Origin: Bacteroidales bacterium
GTDB lineage: Bacteria; Bacteroidota; Bacteroidia; Bacteroidales; UBA10428
Length of the DNA: 51,333 nt
Direction of reading: 5' to 3'
Assembly (NCBI GenBank): GCA_016935435.1
Contig: JAFGQZ010000009.1
Coordinates: 1-51,333, forward strand
Part shown: one piece after another, positions 7,186 through 15,500 of the stretch
Layout: every line of letters starts with the position of its first letter
How positions within the stretch are numbered: position 1 is the first letter of the stretch
Made by a program: the position numbers and the translations under genes
The notes under the pieces: generated by a model
Seen by the model: the letters and a program-made list of their open reading frames with translations, nothing else
Told to the model about the DNA's origin: nothing
Database searches by the model: none

Positions 7186-9612
7186 ATGAACAAGATATTT
7201 ACAGTTTTGCTTGGTATATCCTTCATGTTCCAGGCATTTTCGCAGGGGAAAACCGATGCCATGCTTTTTGGCGATGTGAAAATTTCAAAATCAGAAGTGC
7301 ATATACCGTATGCCACAATATCGGTAAAGGGCACTAATATAGGCACGGTTGCTGACGGGACAGGCCATTTCAAACTGGCAAACCTTCCCTTAGGAAAGAA
7401 TATTATTATAGCACAGGCTTTGGGTTATAAAATGCAGGAAATTGAGGTTGAGATGGAAAAAGGTAAAGCCTACGATGTTTTTTTTGAACTCGAAGAAGAT
7501 GTGCTTAACCTCGAACAGGTTGTGGTTACAGCAACCAGAACCGAACACTTCATTAAAGACGTGCCTGTACGAACAGAAGTAATTACCGCTAAAGCCATTG
7601 AAAACAAAAACGCATGCAACCTCTACCAGGCACTCGAAGGGACACCCGGCGTAAGGGTTGAAAACCAATGCCAGTATTGCAACTTTACCATGATACGTAT
7701 GCAGGGCCTTGGCGCCGAACATACCCAGGTGCTTATTAACGGGCAACCCATGTATTCAGGGCTGGCAGGCGTTTACGGACTGCAACAGTTGAGCACGGTC
7801 GATATCGACCAAATTGAAGTTGTTAAAGGCGCCGGATCGGCACTTTATGGCAGCGGGGCTGTTGCAGGCGCTATTAATATTGTTACCAAAGAACCCGGAT
7901 ATGAGCCTGCTACAAATGTAGATGTGCAATTCGGGAGCTTTAATACAAATAAATTCGATATAAACTCATCGATGCGTAACGAGAAAGGGAATGTTGGACT
8001 GGGCGTTTTTGCCCAACGCTATACCGAAGGGGCCATAGACCAAACCGGTGCAGGCCTCAACCGCGAAGATGTATTAAAAAAAGACGGAATTTCCGACCGG
8101 GTAACAACTAACCTTACCAATGCAGGCTTTGGTCTTTATATTGACAACGCCTTTCTAAAAAACGACAAACTTGTTGTACGCGGAAAATCGGTATTCGAAA
8201 AACGCGAAGGCGGTACAATGACAGACGATTATTACCGTAACCCCCTTACCGATGGCACCGAAAATATTACTACCGACAGGTACGAGGCCTCGATAAGCTA
8301 TACCAAGAAAATAAAAAACAAATCGGAAGTTAATTTCCTGCTGGCTTATGTTAACCACAACCGCAATGCAACAAACGACTCGTACCTGGGCGACTATATG
8401 GCAACACATAACGACAGTGTGCCCGACTTACGGAACATGAGGCCATACCTTGCCAACGAAAACTCATTTACCTCAACCTTATCGTTCAATACCGTTATGG
8501 GCCGGCACAGTGTAATACTGGGGCTGCAAAGTTTTTACGATAAATTGGAAGAATCGGGCATGTATGTGGTTGTGGACGAATCGAGCCAATACCTGGGACA
8601 GTCGTACCGCTCGGTAGCCGACAAAGCAGCCCGCGAATTTGGCTTTTTTGCACAGGATGAATGGGCTGTAAATGGCAGCTTTATGGTTGTGCCCGGAATA
8701 CGGATCGACCATCATTTCTCGGGCGAAAAATATACTGCCGACCGCCAGGTTTTTGCTACCAACAACTTCCCTGAAACCAGCTTTGACGAAACTGCTGTAA
8801 ACCCCCGTCTGGCCTTGAAATATAAAATCTCCGACCATATAACCCTTAGGGCAAATACCGGTACAGGCTTTCGGGCCCCCTATGGCTTTTCTGAAGATTT
8901 ACACCTGTGCAGCGGCTCGCCCAGGGTATGGAAATCTTCGGAACTTAAGCCCGAGACTTCAGTCAGCTATAATTTATCGGCCGACTATTACGGGAAAAAT
9001 ATTAGGCTAAGTACTAACCTGTTTCGTACCGGCCTGAAGAACAAAATAGGGTTCACAAATGCCGATGCCAATGTAGCAGCCCTCGGGTACGACTACCAAT
9101 GGAAAAATATCGACGATGCCTTTGTTCAGGGTGTTGAACTTTCGGTTATGGCAAACCTGGCCAAAAGCCTCGATTTAGGTGTCGATGTTACATACAACCA
9201 GGGCGAATATAAAAACTTACGCGAAGACTGGATAGGCACCGATTACGAAAAGCAAAGCAAATACATTTCGCGTTTCCCTGCTACCACCGGTAATATTAAA
9301 CTCGAATACAGCCCAAAATCGTGGACATTGGCTATTACCGGTAATTACCAGGGAACAATGTTTGTCGATTACTATAACGAAGATATTGACCCTGTATTAG
9401 GTGACCTTACCAAAATAAAAGAAACCGAACCATTTATGATCTTCAATGCAAGGGTTTCCAAAAAACTAAACCTTTTTAAACTGTATGCCGGGGTAAATAA
9501 TATCTTCAATTATGTTCAGGATGAACGCCATTTAGACGATGCTGCCTTCATGTATGCCCCTGTTTATGGAACAATGGTATATGGGGGGATTTCAATTAAC
9601 ATATTACATTAA
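7186..9612 (+). CDS. TonB-dependent outer-membrane receptor
   Basis: An 808-residue outer-membrane active transporter. The start MNKIFTVLLGISFMF gives a clean signal peptide ending at FSQG; an in-frame ATG at 7147 would put 13 residues in front and is less likely. Mature domains: a carboxypeptidase-regulatory-like beta-sandwich (about 25-100), a TonB-box-like VVVTATRTE (about 112-120), a plug domain (about 120-240, with QVLINGQPMYSG and VVKGAGSALYGSGAVAGAIN) and a ~550-residue beta-barrel. The plug has a CxxC pair (C162, C165) in NQCQYCNFTMIRMQGLG, as seen in some siderophore- or metal-type receptors. The substrate cannot be told. There is no SusD partner, so it is not a typical polysaccharide SusC. 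The cobalamin riboswitch next door faces away from it, so a B12 link is not supported. Confidence 0.9.
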   Translation: MNKIFTVLLGISFMFQAFSQGKTDAMLFGDVKISKSEVHIPYATISVKGTNIGTVADGTGHFKLANLPLGKNIIIAQALGYKMQEIEVEMEKGKAYDVFFELEEDVLNLEQVVVTATRTEHFIKDVPVRTEVITAKAIENKNACNLYQALEGTPGVRVENQCQYCNFTMIRMQGLGAEHTQVLINGQPMYSGLAGVYGLQQLSTVDIDQIEVVKGAGSALYGSGAVAGAINIVTKEPGYEPATNVDVQFGSFNTNKFDINSSMRNEKGNVGLGVFAQRYTEGAIDQTGAGLNREDVLKKDGISDRVTTNLTNAGFGLYIDNAFLKNDKLVVRGKSVFEKREGGTMTDDYYRNPLTDGTENITTDRYEASISYTKKIKNKSEVNFLLAYVNHNRNATNDSYLGDYMATHNDSVPDLRNMRPYLANENSFTSTLSFNTVMGRHSVILGLQSFYDKLEESGMYVVVDESSQYLGQSYRSVADKAAREFGFFAQDEWAVNGSFMVVPGIRIDHHFSGEKYTADRQVFATNNFPETSFDETAVNPRLALKYKISDHITLRANTGTGFRAPYGFSEDLHLCSGSPRVWKSSELKPETSVSYNLSADYYGKNIRLSTNLFRTGLKNKIGFTNADANVAALGYDYQWKNIDDAFVQGVELSVMANLAKSLDLGVDVTYNQGEYKNLREDWIGTDYEKQSKYISRFPATTGNIKLEYSPKSWTLAITGNYQGTMFVDYYNEDIDPVLGDLTKIKETEPFMIFNARVSKKLNLFKLYAGVNNIFNYVQDERHLDDAAFMYAPVYGTMVYGGISINILH

Positions 9613-9915
9613 ACTGCATGTAAAGGCAAAGCACTCCGAAAAAAAAATGCCGAAAGGGGAAATGACCACCGTTCAGAAAAGCCAGATATAACGGAATATA
9701 TTGCTGGTAACGTTATCGGAGAGTCTATCAGGTTATTTTATTGCAGGGCTTTCGGGGGTGGCATAAAAAAATAATAACGCATACTAGTAATTTCAGGCAC
9801 TTCCGTGCAAACTACTTAAGCCAAGATAGCTTGCCCGACAGTTGCCTGAATTTTCTTTTCTCTCCACTTGAACCACTATCGGCCGGCATTCCTAAACATG
9901 CACATCTGCATAAAA

Positions 9916-9951
9916 GAAGGCTCCCTGGAGGCCCCTTCAATTTGTTTTTAG
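9916..9951 (+). terminator. Hairpin with T-rich tail, possible terminator
   Basis: GAAGGCTCC pairs with GGAG (bulge GCC) CCTTC, followed by AATTTGTTTTTA. It is about 300 bp after the receptor stop, so it may end a long 3' region or an unseen RNA. Confidence 0.4.
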
Positions 9952-9993
9952 CATTTTATTAACGAGTTTGGGTATTTACCGGCTGTTCCCCTC

Positions 9994-10010
9994 TTACGTG
10001 TTTCACGTAA
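9994..10010. promoter_or_regulatory. Perfect palindrome upstream of nfnAB, candidate operator
   Basis: TTACGTG-TTT-CACGTAA is a perfect 7+3+7 dyad about 70 bp before nfnA. A TAATTTCG box (one mismatch from TAnnTTTG) lies between it and the gene at 10048-10055. It does not match the textbook Rex, Fnr or Crp sites closely. A redox regulator is plausible for this operon, but the protein that binds is unknown. Confidence 0.4.
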
Positions 10011-10081
10011 TTTAGCCAAAAAGAGTAAGCATTAATACCGAAAATATTAATTTCGCGGTTTGAAACTTATTTTTATTGTAC

Positions 10082-10906
10082 ATGTTCAAAATAGTTGAGA
10101 AAGAATACCTTTCTGAAAAGGTTGTACGTTTGGTGATTGAAGCGCCACTCATTGCCCGCAAGCGCAAAGCAGGGCATTTTGTAATAATAAAAATCGGCGA
10201 TAAAGGCGAGCGCATACCACTTACCATTTCATCGGCCGATACCGAAAAAGGCACTATTACCCTTATCGTACAAAAAGTGGGGGTTACAAGCCATAAAGTT
10301 GCCGATTTAAATGCCGGCGACGAAGTAACCGATGTGGTTGGCCCCCTGGGCAAACCCACCGATATTGAATATTGCGGTACTGTGCTTTGTGCCGGCGGTG
10401 GTGTTGGTGTTGCCCCGTTGCTGCCCATTGTAGAGGCAATGAAAAAAGCCGGAAACAGGGTTATAACTGTTTTGGCCGCCCGTAGCAAAGACTTAATTAT
10501 ACTCGAAAAAGAAATGAGGGCAAACTCCGATGAAGTAATTATTATGACCGACGATGGGAGCTATGGCAATAAAGGGTTGGTTACCGAAGGAATGGAAGAA
10601 GTAATCAAACGCGAAAAAATTGACCTTGCAATAACCATAGGCCCGGCAGTTATGATGAAATACACAAGCCTGGTAACCAAAAAATACAACATTCATACAT
10701 ACGCCAGCCTGAACTCAATTATGGTTGACGGAACAGGCATGTGCGGCGCATGCAGGGTAACTGTTGGCGGGCAAACAAAATTTGTTTGTGTCGATGGCCC
10801 CGAATTTAATGCCCACGAAATCGATTTCGACGAACTGCTCATGAGGCTTAACGGTTTTAAGGAAAACGAGGCCGTGGCATACGAGCATTTTCAGCACAAA
10901 CACTAA
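10082..10906 (+). CDS. nfnA: NADH-dependent ferredoxin:NADP+ oxidoreductase, small subunit
   Basis: A 274-residue flavoprotein of the ferredoxin-NADP reductase / dihydroorotate dehydrogenase electron-transfer family (NfnA/SudB-like). The ATG at 10082 (MFKIVEKEYLSEKVVRLVIE) is preferred over a TTG two codons upstream. The FAD-binding barrel is about 1-95 (RIPLTISSADTEKGTITLIV). The NAD(P)-binding Rossmann part follows (CAGGGVGVAPLLPIVEAMKK). The C-terminus holds a [2Fe-2S] motif, GTGMCGACRVTVGG ... FVCVDGPE. With NfnB it would bifurcate electrons, coupling NADH and reduced ferredoxin to NADP+ reduction in the cytoplasm. The partner gene begins 18 bp downstream. A sulfide dehydrogenase or glutamate synthase role is an alternative family name, but pairing and length favour NfnAB. 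Confidence 0.85.
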   Translation: MFKIVEKEYLSEKVVRLVIEAPLIARKRKAGHFVIIKIGDKGERIPLTISSADTEKGTITLIVQKVGVTSHKVADLNAGDEVTDVVGPLGKPTDIEYCGTVLCAGGGVGVAPLLPIVEAMKKAGNRVITVLAARSKDLIILEKEMRANSDEVIIMTDDGSYGNKGLVTEGMEEVIKREKIDLAITIGPAVMMKYTSLVTKKYNIHTYASLNSIMVDGTGMCGACRVTVGGQTKFVCVDGPEFNAHEIDFDELLMRLNGFKENEAVAYEHFQHKH

Positions 10907-10924
10907 TCACGAAAAATAAGCATT

Positions 10925-12409
10925 ATGGCAGATATCTCACCGGAAATGTTGAAGGCACTGAGGGACGAATCCTGGCGCACAGAGCTTAGGGGACAAATGA
11001 AAGCCAAGGACAGGGCTTCGATAGAACGTATTAAAATGCCCGAAGAAAACCCCGAAATCCGAAACAAAAGTTATGTTGAGGTAAACAAGGGCATTACACC
11101 CGAAATGGCAATGAGCGAAGCACGGCGTTGCCTCGATTGTATTGACCCAACATGCATGAACGGCTGCCCTGTAGGGGTAAATATCCCTAAATTTTTAAAA
11201 TATGTCGAAGCCGGCGATTTCCTGGGTGCCGCACGCACCATTAAAGAAACCAACTCCTTTCCGGCAATTTGCGGAAGGGTTTGCCCGCAGGAAAGCCAGT
11301 GCGAAGCTAAGTGCATGTACCCGGTAAAGATGAAAAAAGATTCTATTTCTATCGGAAACCTCGAACGCTTTGTGGCCGACTACGAAATGCAAAGCGGACA
11401 GACATACATACCCGAAATTAAAGAAAACAAAAATATAAAAGTTGCCGTTGTCGGCTCGGGCCCTGCCGGCCTTGCTGTTGCAGGCGACCTTGCCAAAATG
11501 GGCTATAAGGTTACCGTATTTGAGGCCCTGCATGAATTTGGCGGCGTGTTAAAATACGGAATCCCCGAATTCAGACTGCCCAACAATATTATCGATCACG
11601 AAATTGCTACACTGCGCAAAATGGGCGTAAAGTTCGTTAAGAACTTTATTGTAGGAAAAACTGCATCATTCGACGACCTGCGCAACGAAGGCTACAAAGC
11701 ATTTTTTGTTGGCAGCGGTGCCGGCCTGCCCAAATTCATGAACATTCCGGGCGAAAACTACGTGGGCATTATGTCGGCCAACGAATACCTAACCCGAATT
11801 AACCTTATGGGCGCAAATAAGCCCGATTACGATACGCCGGTTGTTTTTGGAAAAAGTGTGGCAGTAATTGGCGGTGGAAATACGGCTATGGACTCGGTGC
11901 GCACAGCCAAAAGGCTTGGCGCCGACAGGGCCATGATTATTTACCGCCGCTCGTTCGACGAAATGCCTGCGCGTAAAGAAGAAATTAAGCACGCCATGGA
12001 AGAAGGCGTTGAATTTATGAACCTTACAAACCCCGTGCGCTATATAGCCAACGAAAAAGGACAGGTGAAAAAAATTGTGCTCCAGAAGATGGAACTGGGC
12101 GAGCCCGACAGCTCCGGAAGGCGTAGCCCGGTACCGGTTGCAGGTTCGGAATACGAAATCGATATCGACCTGGCTGTTGTAGCCATAGGGGTCTCGCCAA
12201 ACCCGCTTATACCACAAAGTTTAAGCGAACTGGAAACCACCCGCTGGCAAACCATTAAAGTCGATGATGAAACCATGCAGTCGAATATTTCAGGAATATT
12301 TGCCGGCGGCGACATAGTGCGTGGCGGCGCAACGGTTATCCTGGCCATGGGCGACGGAAGAAAAGCAGCAAAAGGTATTGATGAATACCTAAGCAAGCCC
12401 GGGAAATAA
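10925..12409 (+). CDS. nfnB: NADPH-binding subunit of NfnAB (GltA-like)
   Basis: A 494-residue FAD and iron-sulfur protein of the glutamate-synthase small-subunit family, often annotated gltA. The N-terminus has cysteines for two [4Fe-4S] clusters: RRCLDCIDPTCMNGCPVGVN and ICGRVCPQESQCEAKC. Then come an FAD-binding Rossmann motif (VAVVGSGPAGLAVAGDLAKM, about residue 170), an NADPH-binding Rossmann motif (VAVIGGGNTAMDSVRTAKRL, about residue 315) and the final FAD motif GIFAGGDIVRGGATVILAMG. No glutamate synthase large subunit lies nearby, while nfnA is 18 bp upstream, so the NfnAB transhydrogenase is the best reading. The operon ends at a strong terminator (12469-12511). Confidence 0.88.
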   Translation: MADISPEMLKALRDESWRTELRGQMKAKDRASIERIKMPEENPEIRNKSYVEVNKGITPEMAMSEARRCLDCIDPTCMNGCPVGVNIPKFLKYVEAGDFLGAARTIKETNSFPAICGRVCPQESQCEAKCMYPVKMKKDSISIGNLERFVADYEMQSGQTYIPEIKENKNIKVAVVGSGPAGLAVAGDLAKMGYKVTVFEALHEFGGVLKYGIPEFRLPNNIIDHEIATLRKMGVKFVKNFIVGKTASFDDLRNEGYKAFFVGSGAGLPKFMNIPGENYVGIMSANEYLTRINLMGANKPDYDTPVVFGKSVAVIGGGNTAMDSVRTAKRLGADRAMIIYRRSFDEMPARKEEIKHAMEEGVEFMNLTNPVRYIANEKGQVKKIVLQKMELGEPDSSGRRSPVPVAGSEYEIDIDLAVVAIGVSPNPLIPQSLSELETTRWQTIKVDDETMQSNISGIFAGGDIVRGGATVILAMGDGRKAAKGIDEYLSKPGK

Positions 12410-12468
12410 TAACATAACCCGGCAAAAAATACATTACCGGAGACATCTAAACCGGTAACATTCTGTTA

Positions 12469-12511
12469 AAAAGGGCAATACTTAAACTATGGGGTTAAGT
12501 CTTGCCCTTTT
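12469..12511 (+). terminator. Rho-independent terminator after nfnAB
   Basis: AAAAGGGCAA (12469-12478) and TTGCCCTTTT (12502-12511) form a 10-bp perfect stem, with ACTTAA / TTAAGT extending it inward. The terminal Ts serve as the tail. It separates nfnAB from the next gene. Confidence 0.85.
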
Positions 12512-12531
12512 CGTGTTTTCGTGAGTTTTAT

Positions 12532-12539
12532 TAACTTTA
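12532..12539 (+). promoter_or_regulatory. Possible -7 box of the 1536-residue protein gene
   Basis: TAACTTTA differs from TAnnTTTG only at the last base and lies 33 bp before ATG 12573, just after the nfnAB terminator. Confidence 0.4.
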
Positions 12540-12572
12540 GCATGGCCTACAAACAAAAAAATATACCATACG

Positions 12573-15500
12573 ATGCGGGAAAATACCAACAAACCAGAAA
12601 ATACAAAACAGGTTGCCGGCGAAGAAAAAACCCGCAAACTCATTGCAATTGATGAACTTGTTGGCTTAATCGAAAGTACCAGAAGTACTGCTGATTTATT
12701 TACCAGTGCCTGCGAAATTATTAAAAGGGCTTACCCGGGGCCCGAACAGGTTAGCGTTCGTATAACCTGTAATTCCGAACCCTATTTCAGTAAAGGCTTT
12801 GTTGAATCGAACTGGCTCGAAAGGCAAACTTTTAATTGTTCAGGAAAATACTCTGGAATAATTGAGGTGTTCTTCTCCAATGCTTTTATCGAAAATGTCG
12901 ATAAAGACATAATGCTAAAAGATTCGGAATTCTTAAAAAAAGTTGCAACCCTTATTGTTGGGGCAGTTTCGCATATTTCGTATTCGAAACTTATTTACGA
13001 TAATACTGAGCGAATAAAAGAGCTCAGGGGCATAAATTCTACTGCCGAAATACTTAAAAAAGAAGGTCCGCTTGAAACAGCACTCCAGCAAATATGCAAT
13101 GCCCTGCCACAAGCCTGGCAATACCCCGACAACACCGTAGCGCGCATTGTTTTCGACAATAAAGTGTTTAAAAGCGAAAAATTCCGCGAAACCCGATGGG
13201 TACAAAAGCAAGCCTTTGAAACCCCCGATAAAAAACATGGCAGTATTGAAATTTTCTACCTGAAAGAATTTCCGGCTGAACACGAAGGACCCTTCCTCAA
13301 AGAAGAACGCAACCTCATCGATAACCTTGCTGCCCTAATTTCAGGCACTGTATCGAAAAAATCGCTTGAAAAACTGCTGGTTGACAATACCGAAAGGTTA
13401 AAAGAACTCCGCGAAATTAACCTGGTAACTACCATTCTTAAAGAACACAACAACATAAGCGATGCCCTAAAGGCTATCTGTTCTGTCCTGCCGCGTGCCT
13501 GGCAATATTCTGAGCACACTGCCGCACGTATTACTTATGGCAAACAGGTGTTTATGACAGCAAACCTGGAAGAAACCCCCTGGGTACAGGCACAGGAATT
13601 CGAAACACCCGACAATAAAGTGGGCCTGATAGAAATAATCTACCTGAGAGAATTCCCCGAAGCCGACGAAGGCCCATTCCTGAAAGAAGAAAGGCAGCTG
13701 CTCAATAATATTGCCAGCCTTATATCGGGTTCGGCAGCACAAAGTGTATTTAACAAGCTGCTGTCGGAAAACCGGGAACGTTTGAAAGAGCTAAAAGCCA
13801 TAAACCAAACTTCGGAAATAATTGCCGAAGGGCTGCCGGTTGACGATACCCTGAAAATGATCGCCTCAATTTTGCCAAAATCGTGGCAGCATGTTAAGCA
13901 TACCACGGCACGTATTGTTTTCGAGGGTAAATCGTACGAAAGCCCAAACTTTGCCGAATCGATATGGAAACAAAAAGAGAGCTTTGTTACCATAGACAAT
14001 AAAACCGGAAGCATCGAAATATTTTACCTGAAAAAATTTCCGGAAGAATACGAAGGCCCTTTCCTGCGCGAAGAAAGAAACCTTCTTATTAACATTGCCA
14101 AGCTTATCGGCGGGTACCTCAACAATTACAAAGGCCGCGATTTCTATACAAAATCGATGATTAAAGACAAAACCTCGCTGCATAAGCCCGAGGAGTACCG
14201 CAAATCGCTCATCGAAAATAAACAGCCCCTGCAATTGTTCTTTAACAAACAGGCCCTCGATAAGTACATCTATCTCGATATGATGAAATACAAAGTAAAG
14301 GAAATTCTTTTTGTAGCAACCCTTTACGATGCTTTCATTATGGAAAACGAAGATAATTTCTTCGAACAGTTTATGGGCGAAATTTACCAGTTCAGCCTTT
14401 ATTCGCTGCCGCGCATCACCGGTGTAACCTCAACCGAAGAGGCAATGAGGGTGTTAGGTACAGCTCATTTCGATCTGGCAATCCTAATGGTGGGCATCGA
14501 CTCAAAATCGCCAATCGGGTTAAGTAAAAAAATTAAGGAAAAACAACCCGATTTACCTGTATTTCTGCTGGTTAACCATAAAAGTGACATCAAACACTTC
14601 GAAAGCCTGGTGCCTTCGTTGCCATCAATTGATAAACTTTTTACCTGGAACGGCCATTCGCAGATATTCTTTTCAATAATTAAATCGATAGAAGACCGCG
14701 CCAATGCCGAAAACGATACAAAGGTCGGACTGGTTAGGGTTATTCTGCTAATCGAAGATTCGGCCTTTTATTATTCGAAATACCTACAAATACTATATTC
14801 GATAATATTCGGACAGGTACAGCAAATTCTGCCCGAAGTTGAAAAAAACGAACTCGACAAGATAAGTAAAATGCGCTCAAGGCCAAAAGTAATTCATGTG
14901 CGCAATTACGAAGAGGCAGTTTTTGCTTTTAACAAATACAAAGATTTCCTGCTCTGCGTTATTTCTGATGTAGAGTTTGAACACGATGGCAAACTTGAAA
15001 AACAGGCTGGCATTAATTTTATTAAATATGCCCGGTCGGCTGTAAAAAACCTGCCGGTAATTTTGCAATCGGCCGAACTTTCGAACAAAAAAACAGCCGA
15101 AAGAATAGGGGCCTATTTTATCGATAAAAACTCCGAAAACCTCCATTACGAGCTGAAAAAATTCCTTACAACACACCTTTACTTTGGCGATTTTGTGTTC
15201 CGCGACAAACTGGGCAATAAAATAGCCGTAGCCAAATCGTTAAGGGAGTTCGAGACCCTTCTGCACGACATACCCGAAGAATCGCTACTTGTACACGCCA
15301 CCGAAAACCAATTTTCGCTCTGGCTCATGTCGAGAGGCGAAATCGAACTTGCACGGCAGGCTAACCCTGTAAAAATAAGCGACTTTAATACTATTGAAGA
15401 TTTCAGGCATTACTTTATCAATTCCATTAAAAAATATAAAGAAGAAAAGAAAAAAGGAAGAATTCTTACCTATGATGAAACATCGACCCTCGACGAAAAA

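Larger units (their letters stand above)
9613..10081. other. 469-bp gap: hairpin and palindrome, no gene supported
   Basis: No convincing gene; a 73-codon frame at 9741-9962 has no recognisable features. The gap holds a terminator-like hairpin (9916-9951) and a 17-bp perfect palindrome (9994-10010) shortly before nfnA. Upstream of those the sequence is undistinguished. Confidence 0.5.

Noticed and set aside
9741-9962. 73-codon frame in the receptor-nfnA gap
   Set aside because: No recognisable domain, no promoter, and it runs through the hairpin at 9916-9951.
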